Assembly: GCF_963678635.1 (NCBI RefSeq)
Contig: NC_087062.1
Span: 2,790,001 to 2,854,000, forward strand
DNA from: Symsagittifera roscoffensis
Lineage: Eukaryota; Xenacoelomorpha; Acoela; Convolutidae
Direction: 5' to 3'
Length of the DNA stretch: 64,000 bases
Shown: positions 1-9,907 of the stretch, one piece after another
Layout: every line of letters starts with the position of its first letter
Numbering within the stretch: the first letter of the stretch is position 1
Notes under the pieces: model-generated
What the model was told of the DNA's origin: nothing
Seen by the model: only the letters and a program-made list of their open reading frames with translations
Database searches by the model: none
Made by a program: the position numbers and the translations under genes

Positions 1-1798
1 GTGACGGTGATATACGGTCCTGCAGTAAGATTCGCGTTCGCTGGCGTTGAGGTGGGAGCATATAGAAGGTCGGTTTTGTACCTGAACTTTATTTGAGCAG
101 TAGACGTGAGCACACTCAATTGGTGTGAGCAAAGTGTGTTGCGAGAATTGATGAGCGAAGATTTGTTGTTCGCGAAGATATCAGACCCAGAGATGACAGC
201 AATAGACTTTGACGATCATTTCCGTGACCGAATGTGTGAAGGAACTTGAGGAACTTGAGGCCTTATAACAAGACGAATGGAGAATTAACAAGAAGTCCTC
301 GGTTGATTGCCTCGTACCACAAAGTGAGAGAGGAAATGAAAGGCTGGGGCGACTCTAAAAAGCTGCCATAAGAGATACCAGAACTCCCCCAGATCAGAAG
401 GATGTTGCTCGGAGCAGACTCCCAAGTACAAACTCCCAGATTGAGAGCTTTTGAAAGGAATGAAAGGAGGATGGCGAAGTTCTCCGAGACGATGGACCCG
501 TGACTCGTGGGCAGGAACGCTGCCGTAATGCAAGACACGCAGTTTGCGTATACGGATGATTCGAAGAGGAGACGATTGACCAAAACAGCCTGTCCGAAAC
601 CCGGAAGATTTGAAGAAGAGTGGACCTGGCGCCAATGATCATGAGAGGCAATGCAGACTTGCAGGACGCCGCGCTAATCGTGATGAACGAGAAGCCGGAG
701 TTGGCGATAAGCGGGAAACTGTTGACCAGGACTGCACTAGCGTCCTTCGGCCTTGACGAAATCAAGATAAACCACGGAGAAGAAGAAGACAAATCAGCTG
801 GCAGGCTAGTCATACCAAAGTTTCCAGACGGAACCGGGACTGAAGAGCAAGGCTCTTCGAGTTCAGGGAAGAATCAGAAGCGAGACGACAAGGAGGGAGA
901 AGACCAATGTCGATCGGAAGAACCTATGCAACAGAATCCAGATCAGGCACGAAAGGTGGACGATAAGGCTTCGACAGGTGGGATGTCTAGCCTGGATTTC
1001 AATTTCCTAGAGGAATTTGAAGTCGAGACGGAAACGTTAGCAGGAACGACTGAGCCAGCAGAGGATGAAACTTCCACACTGGAACCTCCGTCAGCCTTCA
1101 TGGATGCAAACCGAAAATAGCTGGAGAGCAGCTCTGCTGGCAATTCCAGAACTGTCGAAAAGAAACTTTTAATGGAGTTTCCGAGGAGAAGAAGGATAGA
1201 AGGCACTGCCAGAGTAACTTTCTTGGGAACATTACCAGAAGAGGAGTGGGAAGTTCACCACAGAGACCACGAGAATAGAACGGGATATAATATGGACAGA
1301 ATTGCCTTCATGGAAGAGGTCTGGACGGTAGTTCAGTGCTACGGGACCCAGTCAATGTTGAAAACAGGCCTCAACATACCCTTGATGCGAGAGATCCTCG
1401 ACAAATTGGTTGATTGTGAAGGGAGATTGAGCAAGTTGTTAATCGATTCGGCCACTGAAGAAAGTGAAGTGAATTCTCCCAAAAAGGCCGCGCAGCAGGA
1501 AGGCATCAAGGAAGTAGTATACGTGTCAAGAACCCGAAAAGGAACGATGCGATAGGAAACGGTGATTGACAAGATCAATGATATGGAAATGAAACTTGGC
1601 AGCAAAGAGATATTGAGGAAGGCTGGAAAAATGAAAGTAGATTCTGAAATTTCAGTGAAAGCTGTCAATTCCGCCACGCGGAAGCGTGTCGAAGAAGTCA
1701 TGGATATGGGACAAGGCGATGATCAATTGGCTGGCACGGATAGAAAATTGACCGATGTAACGTTGGTGCCACCGATCCTCATGGCAGGACTAAGATAG
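1..1798 (+). pseudogene. Decayed homologue of the giant element's 1396-codon accessory protein (C-terminal half)
   Basis: Reading frame 1 from base 1 gives IYGPAVRFAF, then an in-frame stop, then STLNWCEQSVLRELMS. These match IYGPAVTYAF and ALNWCQQEVLRGRMS near residue 750 of the protein encoded at 9908-14098. Further collinear pieces lie at 620-1120 (acidic, low-complexity stretch), 1172-1555 (EVHHRDHENRTGYNMDRIAF region, like the EFLEEFNQEVGSETTLDKF region) and 1562-1798. Stops and frame changes separate the pieces. The gene is cut by the left edge of the window, so its N-terminal half is not visible. Divergence from the intact copy is large, so this is an older relative and not a recent duplicate. 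The homology is my by-eye alignment. The function is unknown. Confidence 0.75.
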
Positions 1799-1963
1799 GA
1801 CAGTAAATAAAGCAAGAGGAGTGACCGCACTCTGATTGCAGCGACATTAGAGATGGAAATACTTAGCCAATGAACCATGGAAAGGGAAGCGTCCTAGGAC
1901 AGCTGATCCCCGTGAGCATCGGAAACCGTATCGATTGACGAACCCGCTGGTTGATACAAGGAG

Positions 1964-4360
1964 ATGGTGGAGTACAGAAACTCGGCTAGAGGACACCTAA
2001 TTGCCCTAGAAAACAAAGGCGCCATGGAGTGTTACCTGGAGACAATGATACAAGGCAAATTCATGAAGCAGAAGGCGTACGGAACACTGGTCTCCTCTGA
2101 GATGCATGCGGATAGACCAGCTGGTGAGCCTACCATGGAGAGCGGTGGTGTTCTTCGAAGAAGAAATCAGAACCACCACGAAAATACACGCTCAGCTAAC
2201 GATACCTTACGTGAGAACGGAACTATAACTTAGGTTTGCTTGGTGCATGACCGGATTAACGACGGAAGAGTATGACTCAGAAGAAAGGAAAAGATCGAAA
2301 GAAGAGAAAGTGTTCTTGATGACGAGTGTAAGAGATCTAATGACCCAAGAAGGAGCGACAGACGCTCTCTGTTTTATTCGATTCATGTTAGAACAAATAT
2401 CGGTACCAGCGTTGAACACTTATGCCAAGATGCTGAGAGAAGGCAATGGTCGGTTAAAAAAAACTTTGCTCATACAAGCACTTCTAGACATACATCAAAG
2501 CAAACCGGTGCGAGTGAACATGAAGGAGCTCGTAGAACTGGAACCAATGAAGAAGATTGATGAAATACGGAGATTCAGGAACAAGGAGCTGAGGCTCAGA
2601 AAATAATCACTGCCAAAGTCTAGAAAGAAATAGAGCACTGCCAAAATCCAGTGAAAATTGCGGACCGATCAGGAAAAAGTCGTACAGTTACGTATCCCGC
2701 ATCGTATGGATGGCTTACAACCCTTTCATTAATGAAGCGATTGTTTCTTCGACAACGAACAGGCGATGTTGCTAAGATTCTGGACGTCAAGAATTGCGGC
2801 GATAAGGAACGCTGCTAACCAGCAGGATAAGCTGGGACTTGTATTGGAAGAAAAGAGGACTGCACCTTCAGTGCCAAAATCTGACAACCGAGTAGAATTC
2901 GGATTGGGATTCTCGGACGAATTACTAAGGACGAGCCTAATGGTGATGTTTGAGCTGATGAAACCATCATGTTGTCCGAGTCCTAATGCCGATTCGATAT
3001 TGAGTGCAACACAGGATGTGCAGGGGGAGCTGAACGCAGACTGTAACTTGCGTGACCTGGATATCATTTACAACTTGATGACAACGGCCTCCAAAAGCAA
3101 CATCGGAAACAATGTCAAGTTGCCTGGCTGGGGACCAGAGGACTGAGTTGAACCTGGTAGCTGTCTGGCAAACATGTGTGGAGGTCTGGACTACGTGAAG
3201 ACTCTTGCGAAACAGCATAAGCAATTGATGATATTGTTCGGAAACATAGTAATGAAAGCAAAAACAGAAACGGAACTAATTGCAGTGATTGAACTAGGGT
3301 TCTACAGCATGTTTGGTTCTTTAGAGTTACTATTGAGTCTAGAACAAAGGTTGAGATGGTTACGGCCATCAGCGTAGTAGTGTTTCTGGGAGTTTTACAA
3401 ACTGAACAGAAGTACATTGGAAAGTGGAGAGAATCAATAGAAGCAGAAATGAACCATCGGCAGAGTGAAGCTTATCGCAGACCTTCGGGAGCGCGATACC
3501 TAGTGGGGTTGACGTTGGCTCGATGTGTAGAAGCCAAAACCCAGTGCATTTTGTGACAGTGGTTGTGAAGAGTACAAGGACGATTACTGACCAAACCTTC
3601 TCAGTGCTGAAATGTGTAAGACTGGCGAGAATGTCGGAGAAATCCTACGAGTTCCTATGTAAGATGTTTGCAGCAGTTCCAGAAAGAACCAAGGAAGAGT
3701 TGGAACCGATACTGGTAAAGAAGTTCATGGGATAGGCTAGTTGGAAGTTAGTGATTTTGAAAGACAGAAGCAGAAAGGATCAACAGCAACAGATTACAAC
3801 GCAGTAGATAAAAACGACAAAATCCACCGAGTAATGATGGAAGTGGAAGCACTAGTGGAAGCGTCGGGGAAGCTTAATTGAAGGAGCATCATGATGAGTT
3901 GAGACATGATGAGTTCCCCTGCCATTGCTTGCTACAAACATGGTGGTATCCCGGGCGCAGTAATCTGGTGTTGATGTGGGACTCTGGAGAGCTGCTCTCC
4001 ATAGGTTTACCAGACTCATCACCGCTCATAACGATAGTGATAGTTGGCGTTATGATGGGAATTCGATGGCTGGAAGCTCAAGTGAAGGAGAACAACCGAC
4101 AAGAGATGCCGACGAGAGAACAATTACAGGAACTGGATTGTCTAAAAGATTTAGATCTTTTTCAGACAATGTGCAAAATCTTAAACATTCCAATAGAAGT
4201 GAAGAAGATGTGGGCCAGAAGACGACAACAGCTTCTGCAGGAACAGGGAGACGAGCGTAGATCCTCCACCTTGTTGCAGACAAAGGGTAGAAGAGCAGAA
4301 GTGTTAGAGGACTGTCTCCAACAGCGTCAGAATAGCCACCGACGTGTTGCAAGACACTGA
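1964..4360 (+). pseudogene. Decayed homologue of the giant element's 936-codon accessory protein
   Basis: Pieces at 1964-2233, 2247-2606, 2766-3146, 3174-3377, 3356-3556, 3523-3735 and 3878-4360 align in order with the protein encoded at 7040-9850. Clear anchors are LLRFWTSRIAAIR with LLKFWTERIMEID, LMKPSCCPSPNA with LLRPSWCPHPHA, FSVLKCVRLARMS with FSVPKCVRLARIS, and FPCHCLLQTWWYPGRSNLVL with CPCHCLAQTVWYPDHKNLCL. At least six frame or stop breaks are present. It follows the 1396-like pseudogene directly, so the order matches the intact element. The C-terminal tail of the intact protein (about the last 130 residues) is not recognisable here. The PCHC cysteine-histidine cluster survives, which suggests it matters structurally. 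Confidence 0.8.
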
Positions 4361-5707
4361 AAATGAAATTGCGGAGTCAATGTCTCAGGAGGAGGAGATG
4401 GAGCACTCACAAATAGCCGAAAAACAAGATACAATAAAGAGAAAAGTTAGAAGAATTTAGAAGTTTTAGAATTTTTAGAAGTTTTAGAAACGACGAAAAC
4501 AAAAAAAAACAAAGAAGTAGAAAAAGAAGCGAGTAAAGAAGTAACGAAGGAGAAGATGTTAAAACTCAGAATTGTTTATGTGAGAAAAACTCAAATAAGA
4601 AACTAAGCAACTAAGTTTGCAGCTGAAACTGAATGAAAGAAAGTTTTATTTGAAGTTTGAAGTTCATCTTTGTTGCATTTTTAAATTTGCATTGTAATTT
4701 TAGTTAATGGCTTTAGAGACACTTACTATTTATCTAGAGAGTCTTGAGTGAAGAGTACATTAAATATTCTAGCCTGCATGATTAATTTTTAATCAACTAA
4801 GACCATTGATTTTTTTGTGGTGATATGAAGTGCTTGGGTAATCTCTTGAAGAGGGAGATTTTTTCATTGTTACTTGAAACCACCAAGTTCCTTAATTTTA
4901 ATATTCAGGACCAATAACAACTAAATTCTGAATGTAGGATGCATAGTAGGATAATTTTACTTTGATGGTTGGCAGGACCGTCCTGCGTCCAACACTTTTT
5001 TAATCTAAGAGAAAAAGCTTTAAACCGATTCATTGGCACTGAAAGTCAGAAAGGATCATTTATCTTGAGTCATATCCTTAAAAAAGCAATTTAGTGAAAA
5101 CATTTGGAAGGCTATAACAGTGTAGTATGATGCCATTTATATTCTTCGGTAAGTCGATGTGATGTGGAAGATAAAAGTGATTTTATGCATTTTGTAAATC
5201 TGTTCGATGGCAATGTACCATTTTGATGAATACTGCGAGAAACAATGAAGACATTGACCAGGCTGTCCGGGAAGCATGTGACATTCGACCAGAATGCTTT
5301 CAAAACTCATTTCAGTTTCGATATTTTAGTGTAGCATCTGAGTGAGAAAATTTGCGGTTTTGATGAGTTAGTGGTGCTAATTGGACGATTGAACGAATCA
5401 AAAACAGTTAATTTGGCCTGACATGCTCACTTTTAATTTTTCGATTTGGACGTGAAAGACACGTAGCAATTTTATGATTCGCGACAACTGAAAACGTGAA
5501 AAAAACACAACAACAATTTTCGTTGAAAGAGAAAAGACGAGGAATAAAAACGAGAAAAACAAATATTATAGTGATTGACAACCATTCCGAGTTTTAACGA
5601 TTGTGCCGCTACAATCGCTACGAAGCAACTTCCGAGAACCAGGAAGGGTGTTGGAATGACGTGACCAGCCTTCTGGAAGGAGACAAGACAGCTCTTCGTC
5701 GGGTTTA
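4361..5707. other. Non-coding stretch: probable old-element 3' end and insertion flank
   Basis: I see no gene here. Bases 4440-4560 are A-rich with repeated gaagtttt/ttagaa words. The rest is AT-rich. It lies between the decayed accessory ORFs and the fresh giant element, so it probably includes the old element's 3' untranslated region and perhaps its LTR. I could not match it to the young LTR by eye. Short minus-strand open frames at 5112-5303 and 5472-5787 show no recognisable protein features. Confidence 0.4.
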
Positions 5708-6611
5708 TGTAACATTCGTCTACTGCAGTCACACATGAGGCTTAAGAAAATAGGCCCTATAACTATTGGCTCAAGAGTCAGGGACACTATCTCTTGTGTT
5801 TTTCCACCTCAAATCAGTCGGAGCCAATTCGGTTCGCTTGTGACACCAGACCACGACCCGTTACAGCTTAAAGGCTACTACTAAAATATCCCCCCCACTC
5901 TAGAATTAATAACGTCCCCATACTCAGGTCTCTAGATACCCAAAATACATGAACGCCGTTAAAAACCGGGTCGGAACAATCCGTTGAGTTACTTTTTATT
6001 AGACAGTGGAACTTTGATCCATTTCAGATGGATCAACCTAAAACTCGCCTTACCTCAACATAACAATTATAAAACACACTCTAGAAATTTAAATTAGTAC
6101 TCACATTGTAGCACGCTCAAGAATCAGGAAGTAAATAAGTCGGTGAGCAACTCAAGAATCAATAAAGTAACTAAAATGAGTTTAATGTTTGTCAGTTTTA
6201 ATAACAAGAGCAAGTTTATACTCTAGAATGTCAGTTCTCGTGAACCATTGGGACACTCTAGCTGTCCACCTTTCCACCGAAGGTTCACTCTAGTCCAGTT
6301 TAGAATAATACTCCAATCACAACAATCCAGTTCGTGGGGATGCGCTCGTCTCTCTTCTAGATGGGACAGCTCTACTCTAGATTATAATCGCTACTGAAAT
6401 TGCGAATAGCAATTTCCCACTGATTTTTCTAGCAACTTTCCCGCGATTGTCACTCGATTGTTCTGACTTCTCTTTTTTTGACTTTCAGTTATCGCGAGAA
6501 AATCGTGCATGACATGCTCCATTCGAAATTTTGAAAAACTTAATTTCACCCCAAAATCAAGTGCTCTTGCTTTTCTCAAGGTAAAACTTCCAAATATGAC
6601 CGACTGGCACA
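5708..6611 (-). repeat. 3' LTR of the giant element
   Basis: It is the near-identical partner of 27895-28799. In the element's direction it starts TGTGCCAGTC and ends TTCGTTACA-like at base 5708. The internal edge (6612-6626) reads as the purine-rich GGGGAGTA in the element's direction, a plausible polypurine tract. The LTR contains about eight copies of a CTCTAG-type word, a TATAAAC at 6214-6220 and an AATAAA at 5995-6000, all on the minus strand. This suggests U3, a short R of about 200 bp, and U5 down to 5708. Confidence 0.93.
5995..6000 (-). terminator. Candidate poly(A) signal in the 3' LTR
   Basis: AATAAA on the minus strand lies about 215 bp downstream of the LTR's TATA-like box. This is the usual place for the R/U5 poly(A) signal of an LTR retroelement. 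Its use is inferred and not shown. Confidence 0.5.
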
Positions 6612-7039
6612 TACTCCCCGGACTCGAGATCGATGTCCTCATCGCGTGCTGTCTTCTGTCAGTGAGTCCCAGAAAACCGAGTGTTACTCAAGATACAGTG
6701 CCAGTGGTCATTTACAGAAGTTTGCAGCAGACTTAAGCTTATCTACACCCCAAAATTCACAGCCATGTAAAATTTTCACACTATCGCTAAACAGCAATCA
6801 AAATCTGCACACACCTGCACCCTTGAATTCTCGCTTTCCAAGCCAATCATTTAAAATTTCTTTTGTCCTATTCAATCAGGAAATTGTCATGCAGCATTTT
6901 GATTTATATAGTAAATATAGTATATTAATAACAATATTTGCTTTGTTAAAACTTCTTTTTCGTGAATCCAAGTTTCACCCGGATCCACGCTCAAGCCCCC
7001 TTTCCCTCTCAAGACTCAAGATCCATTCGAGCCACCTGC
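6612..7039 (-). other. 3' untranslated region and polypurine tract of the giant element
   Basis: This lies between the stop of the last accessory ORF and the 3' LTR. It is AT-rich and has no credible ORF on the minus strand. The LTR-proximal bases read GAGTCCGGGGAGTA in the element's direction, ending directly at the TG of the LTR, as expected for a plus-strand primer site. Confidence 0.6.
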
Positions 7040-9850
7040 TCATCTCGCACTCTTCGCCTTGGAGGTACTGCACCCTGAAGTACTAGATACGGCAAACTGT
7101 CTCAACAGTTCCTCTTCATCATCGGAGCTAATCACAATCTCCTCCCAAGCCTTCAGCTGTTCGTAGGATCGCATCCATTCTCTTTGCTCTTGCAACCTCT
7201 TTGCCTGGTTGGGTAGTGCCTTCACCCTAGATTCCCGGTTCAAACAAAAGGAGTTGTGCAGGCTCAAGCTCACGTTCTTCGCCAGGTCCTCCTCTAGTAT
7301 CGATTCCCTCGCCTTGGTATTGTCTCTAGACATTTTACCCACTCTCTTCCATCCTGTCGTGATTGCATTACGATGAGTTAACAGGGGTCTCTTGAAAGCT
7401 TCCGGCCCAATCTCGGCCTGGAACTGTCGATACTCCTTTTGATGTTTTCTCATGTGGTCTTTCGTTGTCATGTACAACCAAGACGTCAGCGTCGCCCGAA
7501 ACCATGGGAAGTACCTCAAACGGCTCCAGACATGTCTGATTTCCGTTGGTATGGCGAATACCTTGCACGCAGTCTCAAACAACTCGAGTCTCCTACTGTA
7601 GTCTATCGCGTATATTGACTCAGCCGTTGGCGTCCCCGCTTCCCGATACTTCGTTATATTCTCTTCTATCCATCTCAGAGCCAACATCGTACTCACTACC
7701 AAGAGCGTCACCTTCTGTCGGTGATCCGGTAGTCCGATCGACCGGATTTCTTCCATATCCCACACCAGGCAAAGGTTCTTGTGATCTGGATACCACACCG
7801 TTTGCGCCAAACAGTGGCATGGGCATTCCCCATGGGTGATCTCAATGCTCCTGAGGTTATGCTCCCCCGAGGCTTCCAAGAGAGGCTCAAGCTCCATCAT
7901 TTTCTCATGCATCGTGTCGTTATCTTCCAGGTTTGGAGCACTTCCCACAGGTTTTCCGATCACGTTTTGTCTCTCGTGATCGCTTGTGTTCTCTCTCTCC
8001 AACTTCAAAAGTTCTTCTCCCCAGATTTCACTCAAGTCATCTCTCAATTCTTTTGGTACTGTCCCTCTGATTTTTCTCAACAACTTGTGCGAGTGATGCG
8101 ATATCCTAGCCAACCTCACGCACTTGGGCACTGAGAAGGCCTTGTCCACCAGTACTCTCTGGCTGGATGCTTCCACCATCGCCATGTGCAGTGGGTAGTG
8201 ACTTCCGCACAAGTTGGCCATCATTGACCCTATCAGGGATTTTGCGTTCAATGGCAGGCCATAAGCTTCGCTCATGGGAAACCCCATTTCTGCCTCAAGA
8301 CCAACTTTCCAGCTCCGGATGTGTTTTTGAGTCACCTGCAACACCCCAGGCCATGATTCTACGCTCAACGCCGTCACCCAATGGTGTTCAGACTCTAGTC
8401 TTTCCAATGACTGCAAACTACACATTCTCGAGAAAAATCCGAGAGCTGTCGCTATATTCACCGTGGTTCTCGCGTAACACTCCGCTACTATTTGCACTTC
8501 ACTTCTCTCCCTTTCTGTGATGTCTTCGAACCAAGTGACCAGGTCTTCTTTTTGAAAGGACAGTATTCTGACGCATGACCGTCCATCGCAGGTGTGCTCT
8601 CCGCTTCCACACGTCGAATCCAGACAGCTACCCGGCTCCAATTTCTTCGCTGACCCGGGATTGTTCGTCTTTTCGCTTGGCTCTTGCATCTGAGGTGAGA
8701 TTAGCTTATGCAGCACACTCAACTTTGCCAGATCTTCATCTTCCGTTGATGCTAACCTCACTCGCTCGGTGGTTTCCTCGATCAGACTCGCGTGGGGATG
8801 TGGACACCAGGAGGGTCTAAGTAGCTTCCATACCACTCCCAAGTTCGTGGTTAACAAGCCATTTCCATCGCCCATGTTCACTTCAACTCTCTTGTTTGAG
8901 CGCGGTATGCTTACCACCTCTGGTGTTTTCTCAAGAATCAGGCCCAAGCTCGGCCCCTCTTTTTCCACCGCGTCTATTTCCATTATTCTTTCTGTCCAAA
9001 ACTTCAGTAGCTCCGCTACCTCATGGTTTCTGTGGGCGCCTCCAGTTTCCGAGTCTAAGAAGGGGTTGTAGGCTATTCCCATCACTCCTGACACGTATTG
9101 GTATTCCCCCTTCACGCTGGGTCTCGAGTACTGCTCTGACGAGGCCAGGTTACGGTGAACATCATGCTCTTCTTCGAACTTCTTATTATAAAATCTCCGT
9201 ACCTCGTCCAGCTTTCTGTGGTTCTCTAGGGACAGTCTGGAACCATCTTCTTTTTCTATACCAGTACTCTGATACACGTTTAAGATGATCGTTGAGACTC
9301 TTTTTTCCACGGTTTTACTTCCGCTTGCTCTCTGGTGGCATACCAAGATGGTACTATCAGACATCATTGACATTATCCATCTCAAGAAACATGTGGCATC
9401 CTTCCTCCTAGCCAGGCTCAAGCCTGAATTGTCCCTAGCCACGTGTTGCATCAATGCTTGATACACATCTAGCTTTTTGCTTCCCAACTTCAGTCTATCA
9501 TACGAGGTCAATGTCTCCAATTCTATTCCCACCAGACTCCAGGTGAACATTAATTGTCCTGCAGTTCTAACGAAGGGATTCGCCATTAATGGTGGTGCTG
9601 ATGAGGATGTCCTCATTGCCTCTTCAAAATGATCCTTCAACAAGTTCTGCCAGGACCTCTTCAGCTGATTCGCCACTTCTATTTTATTAACCTCGGCCTT
9701 TTGCTGGGTGGCCCAATTGCGTCGCTTGCGAGCTACTCCACTGTCCAATTTCTTCAAGCAGTCCTCCATTTCCTTCAATGTCTCGAGGGCCACCCACCAC
9801 GTCCGGGAGGTGTTCCTCGTCTTGTTCCTCTCCAATGGATCACTTGTCAC
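7040..9850 (-). CDS. Unknown large accessory protein B of the giant element (936 codons)
   Basis: I do not recognise the family. The frame opens after a TGA at 9908-9910 and has no ATG until residue 28; the listed first codon is GTG. It is in the same frame as the upstream 1396-codon ORF. Visible features are a basic N-terminus (about 45-80), a cysteine cluster around residues 395-420 (SCLDSTCGSGEHTCDGRSC), a CPCHC motif near residue 660 followed by a hydrophobic helix-like stretch (TLLVVSTMLALRWI), and a C-terminal EEIVISSDDEEELL. That last motif looks like a SUMO-interacting motif: a short hydrophobic core followed by acids. There is no signal peptide and no clear polymerase, protease or envelope motif. 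A diverged broken homologue at 1964-4360 shows the protein is an old, recurring part of this element family. It lies last before the 3' LTR, where retroviruses keep env, but it has no envelope features. Confidence 0.8.
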   Translation of the reverse strand: MTSDPLERNKTRNTSRTWWVALETLKEMEDCLKKLDSGVARKRRNWATQQKAEVNKIEVANQLKRSWQNLLKDHFEEAMRTSSSAPPLMANPFVRTAGQLMFTWSLVGIELETLTSYDRLKLGSKKLDVYQALMQHVARDNSGLSLARRKDATCFLRWIMSMMSDSTILVCHQRASGSKTVEKRVSTIILNVYQSTGIEKEDGSRLSLENHRKLDEVRRFYNKKFEEEHDVHRNLASSEQYSRPSVKGEYQYVSGVMGIAYNPFLDSETGGAHRNHEVAELLKFWTERIMEIDAVEKEGPSLGLILEKTPEVVSIPRSNKRVEVNMGDGNGLLTTNLGVVWKLLRPSWCPHPHASLIEETTERVRLASTEDEDLAKLSVLHKLISPQMQEPSEKTNNPGSAKKLEPGSCLDSTCGSGEHTCDGRSCVRILSFQKEDLVTWFEDITERERSEVQIVAECYARTTVNIATALGFFSRMCSLQSLERLESEHHWVTALSVESWPGVLQVTQKHIRSWKVGLEAEMGFPMSEAYGLPLNAKSLIGSMMANLCGSHYPLHMAMVEASSQRVLVDKAFSVPKCVRLARISHHSHKLLRKIRGTVPKELRDDLSEIWGEELLKLERENTSDHERQNVIGKPVGSAPNLEDNDTMHEKMMELEPLLEASGEHNLRSIEITHGECPCHCLAQTVWYPDHKNLCLVWDMEEIRSIGLPDHRQKVTLLVVSTMLALRWIEENITKYREAGTPTAESIYAIDYSRRLELFETACKVFAIPTEIRHVWSRLRYFPWFRATLTSWLYMTTKDHMRKHQKEYRQFQAEIGPEAFKRPLLTHRNAITTGWKRVGKMSRDNTKARESILEEDLAKNVSLSLHNSFCLNRESRVKALPNQAKRLQEQREWMRSYEQLKAWEEIVISSDDEEELLRQFAVSSTSGCSTSKAKSAR

Positions 9851-9907
9851 TCGCTTGCCCGTGGCCTGGTGTGCCTTCGAGATCCATTCTTTGCCGACAT
9901 CTACTTT

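Noticed and set aside
7040-9850. Envelope protein in the position before the 3' LTR
   Set aside because: No signal peptide, no fusion or transmembrane anchor arrangement, and a SIM-like acidic C-terminus; nothing supports an env role.
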